DNA from: Acidimicrobiia bacterium
Lineage (GTDB): Bacteria; Actinomycetota; Acidimicrobiia; Acidimicrobiales; Poriferisodalaceae
Direction of reading: 5' to 3'
Assembly (NCBI GenBank): GCA_022826045.1
Contig: JAJDVQ010000015.1
Span: 1-64,000, forward strand
DNA length: 64,000 nucleotides
Below are positions 1 through 8,070 of this stretch, one piece after another (position 1 is the stretch's first letter; the number at the start of each line of letters is the position of its first letter). The notes beneath the pieces are model-generated. The model did not search any database, was not told the DNA's origin, and saw nothing but the letters and a program-made list of their open reading frames with translations. A program made the position numbers and the translations under genes.

Positions 1-1
1 C

Positions 2-275
2 GCGCTGTCCTCAGGCGACCGCAGCGGCCAGCCCGCCAAGCACCGGCTCGACTTCGGAGGCAACCGACGCGTCAACTCGGCGCTGCACATCGCGTCGGTC
101 ACCCAGGCCCGCAGCCAGCCCGACGCCGCCGCCCTGCCCCGACCGCAAAACCGGCGAAAACAAGACCCGACGCGAAGCCAGACGAGCCCACAAACGCCAC
201 CTCGCCAACCGCGTCATCCGACGCATGCGGCGCGACGAAAAACACCGACAACAAGCCCGACTACACGCCGCCTGA
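2..275 (+). pseudogene. IS110-family transposase, C-terminal remnant with frameshift
   Basis: Only the C-terminal end of an IS110/IS116-type transposase is present, running in from the window edge. The first frame reads ALSSGDRSGQ, then GGNRRVNSALHIASVTQAR, which is the conserved C-terminal block of this family. After about position 130 the homology continues in another frame (DRKTGENKTRREARRAHKR, then HLANRVIRRMRRDE) and stops at TGA 273-275. The frame change and the truncation show that this copy is dead. No terminal repeats are expected for most IS110 elements, so the exact right end is not visible. It lies just downstream of the mod gene and marks an insertion history at the island edge. 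Confidence 0.8.
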
Positions 276-355
276 CGACCCCACTTGACAAGGGAGCGTC
301 CGACAGACCCACGAGTTTGGCTCATCCGGGACTTCACGCGGAATCTGGCGCAGGG

Positions 356-2878
356 CTACCAGCCTTCGTCGATGGTGGTGGTCATTTCGGCGCCGGTGGT
401 GGTGATGACCTTGATGGCGATGTTGCGTCCGGGGTCGGGCGGCGCGAAGGGCTGGGACACGGTGGACTGGATCTTGTCGAGGGCGTGTTCGTCTCGTTCG
501 CGCTTGGGGATCTTGGCGATGAGCTTCTTGATGTCGCTGCCTTTGCGGAACCCGTTCGGGAAGTAGGCGCGGCGCACTCGGAACGAGAACCCGTCGTGGT
601 TGGTGTCGAGCATCCAGCATTCGACCTCGTCGGTGCCGTAGCCGCGTGAACGGTTGGCTGCGGGGTCGTAGGTGTCACAGCCGAGCAGCTCGACGGTGAC
701 GTTGCCGTCGTCGGTGGTGTCGAGAATCACGTCGGGTTCGGCGAGCAGCACGAACGAGCCGCCATCCGCCGAGCGTTTGACGGTCTCAGGCAGGCGCAGG
801 TCGCGGGAAGCGACGACCCGGTGGATGTGCACCGGGCCGACGGCTGGCGAGATTCCCGCTTCGAAGTCGTAGCCGATGATGACCAGGTTCTCGCAGGCCG
901 GGTCGTTGTCGCGGGCCTCGACGGCTGCTCGGCGTGCGACCTCGATGGTGACGGTGGCGTCGGCTGCGGCGATCATCACAGCTGCGGTGAACTCGCCCTC
1001 GCGGGTCGCCGACGTGCAGCGTGCTCCGTAGCCGACGAGCTTCGTGTCGGGCCATGGAGTCGTTTCAACCACGTCGAAGACCGGCCGGCCGCTGGCATCG
1101 CAGACCGGTGTGCTGCGCAGGAGCTGCAGCAGCGTTTCGGCGTCCGTCGGGTCCGCGGCGGGCAGGTCGTCCGCTTCCCCGTCGTCAAGTGGCAGATAGG
1201 TGTACGGGGAAATCGACTCAACAGTGAAGGCAGAGCAGATACGAGGCTTTCGAGGTTCAACCTCCGTCTGGTCGACGAGCCGTATCTGGTTCTCAGGCTC
1301 ATTCACTTTGTCGTATGCGAGAGTGGCTGCCGTCACCCGTGGGATTGTCTCCTCCACGAAGCCCGCTGCCGGGTCAAGTCCCGAGTCGATGGTCTTGTGC
1401 CAGGGGTAAACCCGGGCAAGCAAGTGAGAGCGGGCGATGGCGACAGCGACGCGCTGGGTGTCGCAGGTGACCCATCGCCTGCCCCACGCTTCCGCGACAT
1501 CGGCTGTGGCACCGCTGCCGCAAGTCGGGTCCAGCACGAGATCGCCTGGATCGGTCGTCATCAGCAAGCAGCGCTCGATGATGCGATTTGCCGTTTGCAC
1601 GGCGTATCGCTTCGCGTTGGGTGACATTTGCGAGTGCCACAAGTTGGTGATGCGACGACCAGCCACCTCGTGCTCGTATTTTTTCCACGCCAAGAGCGAA
1701 TCGCGCCCCGCGGCATCGAGCCTCCCGAGTTGCGCCAGGCGATCCATACCGTCTTTCGAGACACTCCACTGCATCCCCTGCGGGCACGGCCACAGGTGCC
1801 CATTCCATCGGTAGGGCTCCGAGCGCCCGGTTGTGGATTCCTTTGGGGACACGAGCTTCATGCGCCGAAAGACGCGGGCACCGCCCGGAATGTGCTGATC
1901 CGGGGACGCCTTTTGTTCCGCAGTCGGGGTCGCAATCGATCCGTCGGAGTGCTCGATCAGCGCATAGGAGGTCATGTATTCGATCTTCTGCGCACGATCC
2001 AGCGATTCATAGAGTTGCCGGTACTTCACATGCTCCTTGTCCTTGGCGTACCACAGGACATAGCTGGTCACCTCGGGCAGTGTGATGGATGACGAACCAC
2101 CTGCGGGGCGGTAGGTGACAGTCGCCATTCGATTGTCTGCACCGAAGACCTCATCCAGCAATACCGCGACGCGGTGAACATTCTCGTCACCAATCTGCAC
2201 GAATAGTGATCCGCTGTCTGCCAGCAGCTCGCGGGCGAGAACGCATTGCTTGTGGATGCCGTCGAGGTAGGAGTGGATGCCGTTGCGATAGGTGTCCCGG
2301 AACGCCCGGATGGGCAGGGCGTCTCCTGCCGGGATGGCGCTGTCGTTGTCCTTGACGTTCAGGTTGTCGGTGGTGGGCTGGAAGTTGGACTGGTACGACA
2401 TGCCGTACGGCGGGTCGTAGTAGATCATCTGCACTTGTCCCGCGAGGCCGTCCTTGGCGATCAGGCTCTTCATCACGTCGGCTGAATCGCCGTGGATGAG
2501 TCGGTTCTGCCAGTTGCCCGAGTGCTCGTAGAAGTTGAGCGGGTCAGCGCCTTCAGGCAGCCCATTGAAGTCGTCGGTGCTGATCTGGATGCCGCTGTCG
2601 GGCTTGCGCAGCTGGTTGACGAACTCCGACGGTGCGATCTTCTCGCGCACGTACAGCGGCAGCGCTTCCATGCGCAGCAGCTCGTCCTGGGCCGCTTCCC
2701 CGTTGAGCGCGGAGGTCTCGCCCTCTCGCTGCCAGGCGAGTACGGGGGCGGCGATCTCGTGGCGGTTGATGGTGAACGGCTTGGGCTTGCGGTCCTCGTC
2801 GGTCATCATCGACTCGGTCTCGGGCGTGGGGTTGTTGCGCCGGGCGGCTGCTTTGTGCCGGTATGCGTCGGTAGCCAC
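356..2878 (-). CDS. mod: Type III-like DNA methyltransferase (Mod subunit)
   Basis: This 840-residue protein is a site-specific adenine (or N4-cytosine) DNA methyltransferase, the protective half of a restriction-modification system. The catalytic motif IV reads YYDPPYGMSYQSNF near residue 155. The SAM-binding motif I, LDPTCGSGATADVAEAW, follows near residue 450. This order (DPPY first) is that of beta-class enzymes, as in Type III Mod proteins. The central part between the motifs should carry target recognition. The long C-terminal half after about residue 510 has no motif I recognise. The GTG start at 2878 is preceded by GAGGAG at good spacing. It begins 20 bp after the res stop, so the two are one operon. 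Family assignment is firm; the recognised sequence cannot be told. Confidence 0.93.
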   Translation of the reverse strand: MATDAYRHKAAARRNNPTPETESMMTDEDRKPKPFTINRHEIAAPVLAWQREGETSALNGEAAQDELLRMEALPLYVREKIAPSEFVNQLRKPDSGIQISTDDFNGLPEGADPLNFYEHSGNWQNRLIHGDSADVMKSLIAKDGLAGQVQMIYYDPPYGMSYQSNFQPTTDNLNVKDNDSAIPAGDALPIRAFRDTYRNGIHSYLDGIHKQCVLARELLADSGSLFVQIGDENVHRVAVLLDEVFGADNRMATVTYRPAGGSSSITLPEVTSYVLWYAKDKEHVKYRQLYESLDRAQKIEYMTSYALIEHSDGSIATPTAEQKASPDQHIPGGARVFRRMKLVSPKESTTGRSEPYRWNGHLWPCPQGMQWSVSKDGMDRLAQLGRLDAAGRDSLLAWKKYEHEVAGRRITNLWHSQMSPNAKRYAVQTANRIIERCLLMTTDPGDLVLDPTCGSGATADVAEAWGRRWVTCDTQRVAVAIARSHLLARVYPWHKTIDSGLDPAAGFVEETIPRVTAATLAYDKVNEPENQIRLVDQTEVEPRKPRICSAFTVESISPYTYLPLDDGEADDLPAADPTDAETLLQLLRSTPVCDASGRPVFDVVETTPWPDTKLVGYGARCTSATREGEFTAAVMIAAADATVTIEVARRAAVEARDNDPACENLVIIGYDFEAGISPAVGPVHIHRVVASRDLRLPETVKRSADGGSFVLLAEPDVILDTTDDGNVTVELLGCDTYDPAANRSRGYGTDEVECWMLDTNHDGFSFRVRRAYFPNGFRKGSDIKKLIAKIPKRERDEHALDKIQSTVSQPFAPPDPGRNIAIKVITTTGAEMTTTIDEGW

Positions 2879-2898
2879 GGCGGTGCTCCTCGGGGCCT

Positions 2899-5895
2899 TC
2901 AGTCCGCGGTCGCCAGAGCGAGCCCGTCACCGGTTGCGGTGCCGACAACTTGCTCGATCTGATGCCGGGCGAAGTTGGCGTCCTGAATCTCGATGAAAGC
3001 CCATCGGCGCAGAGCGTCGGGCAGGGCCGCGGTGCCGGCGACGCAGGGGATCCAGTGCTCCTGCACGTATTTCTCGGCGGCGATGGCTTTGTCGTCGCGG
3101 ACGCCCTTGCATTCGACGATCAGGTTGGTGCCGTCGGCGAGGCGGGCGGTGAAGTCGGGTTCGTAGCGTCGCCATGAGCCGTTGAAGAAGTACGGCACCG
3201 ACCAGCCGGTCTGGAAGTTGCGTGCCCACGCCTCGACCTGCTTGTGCGTGTCGAGAATCTCTGCGACCCGCTCCTCGAGATGGGAGTGGCATGCGGCGTG
3301 GGAGAGTTCGCTTCGCTGCGATTCGTGAATGTGGTGCAGCGTGGTGTCGAAGTCGATGTCGCTGGTGTCGAGCCGCGGTGGGCTGTCAAGCACAGCTGCT
3401 CGCTGATGCTCGTGGCCTCGTTCGCTGGTGCATGCGCCAAGAATCGTGAGCACGGCGTCGCGCCGCTGATCCTCTTCCACGAGCAGCACGGCGGGGTCGT
3501 CGCACTCGACGTAGTCGAGCGTGAGCCAGTGACCCACGATGCGCCGAGCCGACCTGAACAGCGACAGGCTCGTACCGTCGGTGTCGTCGTCGGAGCTGCT
3601 GCGGAACTCCGCCACGATGTCCTGGGCGATCCTGAATTCGGCCTCGCCGCGCCGCCCGTTGGCGTGGAGGATCTTGTCCTCGCCGACATGTGGGCTGAGC
3701 ACAGCCATCGACGCGCCCGACTGCGGTTCCATCTTCCACGCCTTGGACTTGGACTCGTCGAATTCGAGCTTGAGGCTGGGCGTGACTCGCCGGTACTCAC
3801 GCACTTGCGGCCACACGATCCGGTACTTCTCGCGCCCTGGCACCGTGTACACACGGGTGACTGGGCGCGGCGGAGGGTTGACGGTGTTGCCGCCCCGTGA
3901 GGGCATGAACTCGAAGGGGATGCCGACCACTTCGGCGTACTCGGGGCGCAGCCTTCCCGTCCCGTCAAATCGGAAGTCCTCGTAGGAGGTGCGGCGCAGC
4001 GCACGGCCTGTGACCTGCTCGCACAGCAACTGCGTCGAGAACGCCCGGTAGCCGACGATGTGCGACACGTTGCGGGCGTCCCAGCCTTCGGTGAGCATTC
4101 CCACCGAGATCACACAGCGCACCCGGGCACCCGGCAGTCCCGCTTTGCCGACTGTGTTCAGGACCTCTCGCACTGTCTCGAGCGCGTCCTTGGAGCGTCC
4201 GCGCCGCTCGTTGAGACGCTGCCCCTGAGCCTTGATCAGCTTCGCCGCCTTGGCCGACAGATCGCTGCTGTCGTCAAGGTTGGAGTGCACGACGATGGTG
4301 CGCAGATCGTCCGTCCACTGCCCCTGCACGACATTCGAGAGCTCCGGGTAGGCGCCCTCGTGCAGGACGCCGTCGCTGTCCTCCCAGCCGGCGATGTGCT
4401 CGTACAGGGCGTTGGCGTTGTCGATGGTGTTTGCCACCACGATGATCACCGGCGCGGTGTCGGGCCGCACCCGAGACCACAGCGCCAAGTGGTCCTTGTA
4501 GTCGTCGTACTGAGCGTTGAGGGCATTGCTCAGCGGCGCGGGGACGACAGCTGCCGGGCCGTCCTCGCTGGGCCTCGGGATCTTCTTCTTGTCGGTCGCC
4601 TCGTAGAGGTTGCGCCAGACGGTTCGCTCCTGGATCGAGTCGTCGTCGACAGGCACTCGTGGCACCTTCGTCAGCCCGGACTCGATCGCATCCATGAGGC
4701 CGAAGTCGGATGCGACCCATTGGAACGGTTCGGGCGTGGCCCGCCCAGAGGTGTCGATCCACATCGGCGTGGCCGAGAAGTCGTAGACGACCGAGGCCTG
4801 CCCGTACTGGTTCGCCTGGCCGAGCTGGCCCATGTCTCGCAGGCTGCGCAGCACGTTGAACCACACCGCAGCGCGCTTGTCTTCCTTCTTGTCCTCGGCA
4901 TTGCGTTTGACCTGTGATTTGGGCAGGTAGCAGTGGTGCGCCTCGTCGTTGAGCACGACGAGGTTGCCGTAGGCGTTGGCCGTCAGCAGCGACTTGAGGA
5001 CGCGCTGGGCGGACTGTTCGTAGCTCTCGAGGTGCTCGTCTCCCTCTGGCTTCCCGATCAGGTCGCGATGCGCGCGGCCGCCTTTCGACCCGCTTCGTGG
5101 GAAGCCCAACGTGTTGAGGTTCTGGCGGTTGAACGCCTGGAAATTCATGATTTCGACCCGGGCACGGTTGAGCACCGGGCGCAGGTCGCGAGGCACGAGT
5201 CCCATGTCGTCGTAGACGTTGTGCGGGCTGGACGGCTTCAGTTCGGCGAGGCGGTTGCGCACCGTGAGGCCGGGGGTGAGCACGAGGAATCGTTCGCCGT
5301 GCATGAGGTTGCGCCGGCGGGTGGTGCGTGCGGCGTTGAGGGTTTGCCAGGCGATCAGCATCCCCATCACGACCGTCTTGCCCGTGCCGGTTGCCATCTT
5401 CACTGCGTGGCGGATGATCTCGTCGTTGTGCTGGCGCGACAGTGTTTCCAGTTCCCGGCGTTCTGGCGTCTGTCGTGTGGCGACTTCGCGCAGCCACACC
5501 AGGGTCTCGATGGCTTCGCGCTGGGCAAAGAACGGCCGCAGCTTGCAGCCCCGCTCGTCGGCCCAGTGCTCCAGCAGTCGCACGGTCACCGACGTTGCGC
5601 CTTGGTAGCCGTCGGCCCGCCACGTCGAAACCTTGCCGCGGATGTCGTTGATCAGCCGATTCAGGTGCACATCGTCTAGCGAGAGCTGCAGATGGCCTGG
5701 CTTCTGGTCATCCGGCACGGGGCTCAACAGCATCGAAGGACGGCGACCCGACTGGGGCTTGATCCCGCTGAGGGCGCGGCCGGTCCGATCAAGCGGCCAA
5801 TAGCTATGCGGTTCCTCGAAGGGTGAACAGAGGATGGGGTCAACCGATGGGTCGAATTCGACCTCTGTGGCCTCGGTTTCCGGGGCGTCGGACAT
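2899..5895 (-). CDS. res: Type III-like restriction endonuclease (Res subunit, DEAD/DEAH helicase)
   Basis: This is the ATP-dependent cleavage subunit, 998 residues from the ATG at 5895 (a TTG three codons upstream is an alternative). Superfamily 2 helicase motifs occur in order: Walker A ATGTGKT near residue 170, DEAH in NDEAHHCY near 320, SATP in VYDFSATPMW, then motif V and VI segments TEGWDARNV and QVTGRALRRTSY. The C-terminal EPDFTARLADG followed by LIVECKG fits a PD-(D/E)xK nuclease, the usual Type III Res ending. It is transcribed first, with mod 20 bp downstream, whereas many Type III operons place mod first. No frameshift or missing motif is seen, so the pair looks functional. The 99-bp palindromic element and the recombinase lie just upstream, on the far side of its promoter. 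Confidence 0.93.
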   Translation of the reverse strand: MSDAPETEATEVEFDPSVDPILCSPFEEPHSYWPLDRTGRALSGIKPQSGRRPSMLLSPVPDDQKPGHLQLSLDDVHLNRLINDIRGKVSTWRADGYQGATSVTVRLLEHWADERGCKLRPFFAQREAIETLVWLREVATRQTPERRELETLSRQHNDEIIRHAVKMATGTGKTVVMGMLIAWQTLNAARTTRRRNLMHGERFLVLTPGLTVRNRLAELKPSSPHNVYDDMGLVPRDLRPVLNRARVEIMNFQAFNRQNLNTLGFPRSGSKGGRAHRDLIGKPEGDEHLESYEQSAQRVLKSLLTANAYGNLVVLNDEAHHCYLPKSQVKRNAEDKKEDKRAAVWFNVLRSLRDMGQLGQANQYGQASVVYDFSATPMWIDTSGRATPEPFQWVASDFGLMDAIESGLTKVPRVPVDDDSIQERTVWRNLYEATDKKKIPRPSEDGPAAVVPAPLSNALNAQYDDYKDHLALWSRVRPDTAPVIIVVANTIDNANALYEHIAGWEDSDGVLHEGAYPELSNVVQGQWTDDLRTIVVHSNLDDSSDLSAKAAKLIKAQGQRLNERRGRSKDALETVREVLNTVGKAGLPGARVRCVISVGMLTEGWDARNVSHIVGYRAFSTQLLCEQVTGRALRRTSYEDFRFDGTGRLRPEYAEVVGIPFEFMPSRGGNTVNPPPRPVTRVYTVPGREKYRIVWPQVREYRRVTPSLKLEFDESKSKAWKMEPQSGASMAVLSPHVGEDKILHANGRRGEAEFRIAQDIVAEFRSSSDDDTDGTSLSLFRSARRIVGHWLTLDYVECDDPAVLLVEEDQRRDAVLTILGACTSERGHEHQRAAVLDSPPRLDTSDIDFDTTLHHIHESQRSELSHAACHSHLEERVAEILDTHKQVEAWARNFQTGWSVPYFFNGSWRRYEPDFTARLADGTNLIVECKGVRDDKAIAAEKYVQEHWIPCVAGTAALPDALRRWAFIEIQDANFARHQIEQVVGTATGDGLALATAD

Positions 5896-5941
5896 CCCGG
5901 TCAACGGCCGTTCGGCTCCGCAGCGGCCGACTGCTGTGTGA

Positions 5942-5960
5942 AATTGCCGTTATCCCTCAC
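5942..5960. repeat. Left 19-bp inverted repeat of recombinase element
   Basis: The reverse complement of this stretch is GTGAGGGATAACGGCAATT, which occurs again in direct sense at 7266-7284. The match is perfect over 19 bases and stops sharply on both sides. The pair encloses the tyrosine recombinase gene and nothing else. Confidence 0.85.
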
Positions 5961-6058
5961 AGGCTGCTGAAAAAGTGCCGCAATCGCGATATCGCGAATG
6001 CAAAACCGCAGGTCAGAGAGTTGGACGGTTGGCGAAAACCGACTTTTTCAGCAGCCTG
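5960..6058. mobile_element. 99-bp palindromic MITE-like element with 17-bp inverted ends
   Basis: CAGGCTGCTGAAAAAGT at 5960-5976 is repeated as its perfect reverse complement at 6042-6058. The ends resemble those of IS1182/IS5-like elements, but no transposase lies between them, so a non-autonomous mini-element is the likely reading. Inside is a 14-bp perfect palindrome TCGCGATATCGCGA at 5984-5997 (22 bases with one mismatched pair). No clear target duplication is seen. It abuts and shares one base with the left 19-bp repeat, so it may instead be a folded end structure belonging to the recombinase element. Confidence 0.6.
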
Positions 6059-6153
6059 CTAAGTTCTGCCGTTCGTATGACTACATACAAGTGTGCGGAT
6101 ATCGCATACAGCCAAGGGTGTTTACGACGATCGTGCGTTCGCTGTATCGGCCC

Positions 6154-7185
6154 ATGACAGCGCTCCATGGGCGAGTCTCTGACACGGAGCTTGTGGCCGC
6201 GGATCTGCCGAAATCGTCGGCCGAACCCGTCCTGCTCACCGAGTCCGATGCGCGCAGCCTGAACGGCCTCTCGCGCCACGAGGTCACTCACAACACGATC
6301 CGCTGCTACAGAAGCCAATGGCGCAGCTTCGTCACCTGGGCCACCGCCCGCAGAATCCCAGCAGTCCCTGCCGAGCCCGAGCATGTCGCCGCCTACCTGG
6401 CCGAGCGCTTCGAGCAGCACGGGCACAAGCCGGCGACGCTGCGAGTCGCAGCCGCTGCGATCGCCTACGTCCACAGCAGCTGCGGCCTCCCGAACCCGTG
6501 CAACCACCAAGATGTCAAGCGAACCCTCAGGGGAGCGACCCGGATGGCCGGCAAGGCCCAGAAGCAGGCGAAGGGCCTCACCGCGGATGCACTCGACGCC
6601 ATCGAGGCCATCGCCTGCCGGCCACGCCTCGGCAAGAGCGGCAGACGAGAGAGCCCCCAGGCCGCCGCTAGGCGAGGCAGCGTCGACATCGCTCTCGTGA
6701 GGCTCATGCGCGACGCGCTGCTGCGGGTCTCCGAATGCGCTGCGCTGACCTGGAGCGACATCGAGACGGTGCCCGACGGCAGCGGGCGGCTGCTGATCCG
6801 GCGCTCGAAGACCGACCCCGACGGCGAAGGCGCCGTGCTGTTCGTGTCGCCGCAGACCATGGCGGCCCTTGCGTCGATCCGCAATGGCGCCCCGGCGGAG
6901 CTCCGGGTGTTCGAGCTCAGCCCGAATCAGATCTCGCTGCGGATCAAGAAGGCAGCCGCGGCGGCCGACCTGGGCGACGGTTTCAGCGGGCACTCGCCGC
7001 GTGTCGGCATGGCTCAGGACCTTGCACGCATCGGCGTCGAGCTGCCCAGCCTGATGACCGCGGGACGGTGGCGTTCCCCGACGATGCCCGCCCACTACAC
7101 CCGCAACGAGACCGCCGACCGGGGCGCAGTGGCGCAGTTCTACAACCACCTGCGGAGCACCCGCGAGCCGCCTCACGCGACCTGA
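6154..7185 (+). CDS. Tyrosine recombinase / integrase
   Basis: This site-specific DNA recombinase has an N-terminal SAM-like core-binding domain (about residues 40-130: NTIRCYRSQWRSFVTWA) and a C-terminal catalytic domain (about 170-335). Catalytic residues can be placed: R191 in LLRVSE, K219 in RRSKTD, H280 and R283 in GHSPRVG, W306 in GRWRS and Y315 in PAHYTR. I chose the ATG at 6154 (343 residues). The frame stays open back to 5998, but that part runs through the palindromic mini-element. The gene stands alone between perfect 19-bp inverted repeats at 5942 and 7266. That layout fits a one-gene mobile unit better than a prophage or integron, because no excisionase or attachment tRNA is seen. 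Confidence 0.9.
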   Translation: MTALHGRVSDTELVAADLPKSSAEPVLLTESDARSLNGLSRHEVTHNTIRCYRSQWRSFVTWATARRIPAVPAEPEHVAAYLAERFEQHGHKPATLRVAAAAIAYVHSSCGLPNPCNHQDVKRTLRGATRMAGKAQKQAKGLTADALDAIEAIACRPRLGKSGRRESPQAAARRGSVDIALVRLMRDALLRVSECAALTWSDIETVPDGSGRLLIRRSKTDPDGEGAVLFVSPQTMAALASIRNGAPAELRVFELSPNQISLRIKKAAAAADLGDGFSGHSPRVGMAQDLARIGVELPSLMTAGRWRSPTMPAHYTRNETADRGAVAQFYNHLRSTREPPHAT

Positions 7186-7207
7186 CTCACACGTAGCGGC
7201 TCGTTTT
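7164..7207 (+). terminator. Hairpin and T-run after the recombinase gene
   Basis: CGAGCCGC at 7164-7171 pairs with GCGGCTCG at 7196-7203 and is followed by TTTT. The stem is a perfect 8 bp, but the loop is long (24 nt) and contains the stop codon. A Rho-independent terminator is possible; the long loop lowers confidence. Confidence 0.4.
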
Positions 7208-7265
7208 CGGAAGGCCCTCGGCAGCGTTGGTACTCTGCGGAACCGGCCTGCCAGGGGGACTCAAG

Positions 7266-7284
7266 GTGAGGGATAACGGCAATT
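7266..7284. repeat. Right 19-bp inverted repeat of recombinase element
   Basis: This copy reads GTGAGGGATAACGGCAATT and is the exact inverted partner of 5942-5960. Together they define a unit of about 1.34 kb (5942-7284). No target-site duplication is visible outside the pair. Confidence 0.85.
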
Positions 7285-7464
7285 GTCCCTGCTGCGATTT
7301 TGACCGGATGAAGGCATCGAAAATCGGCGCCGACGAGCGAAGAAGCCAGTGCCAGAACGACTGAACCCCGGAAGCCGCCGGAGCAACCCCTCGGGGTTGT
7401 CGAACACGACACTGCCCAAACCACCGGCTCCAACGCAACACCCCCCAACCGCTGAGGGCGACGA

Positions 7465-8070
7465 ATGGTCTCACCAGCCAATCTCGCGAAGCTGATCTCT
7501 CCGGGCCGATTCGCGACCTTCGTGACGCTCGCCAACGGCGATCGTCGGCGGGCAGTCGATCTGTACGAGTGGACTGGCGCTGTCGCCGGAGCCCTCTTCA
7601 CTGACTTCCGAACGCTTGAGGTCGTCTACCGGAATCACATCGACCAAGCGCTCAGCGGCTATGTGGCGAGCGTCGCCCCGCATGTTCAGCACTGGATGTG
7701 GGACTCGTCTTGGATTCCTCCTCAAGGCCACTGGTGGGACAAGGACGCAAGAGAGGCACTCGCCGCGGCCCACAAGCGTGCCGGCGGTCGCAAAGCACCT
7801 CGCGGCGCGGTCATCGCGGAAGTCACGTTCGGCTTCTGGCGATACATCGTCTCAGGCCGCTACGAAGAGTCGTTCTGGAACACGGCCCTTGACAACGTCT
7901 TCAACAACATCCCAGGCCACGCCCCAGGAGGGCGTAGCGCTCGCCGACCGAACCAGAGATATGCCCCGGCTTGGGCGACCAGCTGGATCCCCGCGACCTG
8001 TGTCATCGACCGCGATCCGTGCACTCTGGCTGCTATTCGCTGTCGTCGGCGCTCAGCGATGCGGTTGTGA
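7465..8070 (+). CDS. Abi-like protein (AbiD/AbiF-type), damaged 3' end
   Basis: The 201-residue frame matches the Abi_2-like family of abortive-infection proteins in its first 160 residues: YEWTGAVAGALFTDFRTLEV, then YRNHIDQAL, then GAVIAEVTFGFWRYIVSGRY. After GHAPGG the family normally continues with an RNRIAHHEP-type motif of HEPN-fold RNases. That motif is missing. Family-like sequence seems to resume in another frame at about 8005-8110 (SLSSALSDAVVRLWIDATTG), which suggests a deletion with frameshift. GAGGGCG lies well placed before the ATG. It is convergent with the GHKL ATPase gene and overlaps its 3' end by 38 bp. The truncated form may lack RNase activity. Family call is good; functional state is doubtful. 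Confidence 0.7.
   Translation: MVSPANLAKLISPGRFATFVTLANGDRRRAVDLYEWTGAVAGALFTDFRTLEVVYRNHIDQALSGYVASVAPHVQHWMWDSSWIPPQGHWWDKDAREALAAAHKRAGGRKAPRGAVIAEVTFGFWRYIVSGRYEESFWNTALDNVFNNIPGHAPGGRSARRPNQRYAPAWATSWIPATCVIDRDPCTLAAIRCRRRSAMRL

Noticed and set aside
7266-7284. A homing-endonuclease site, because GAGGGATAAC resembles part of the I-SceI site
   Set aside because: Only the first half matches, there is no homing nuclease gene, and the stretch is better explained as a terminal inverted repeat.
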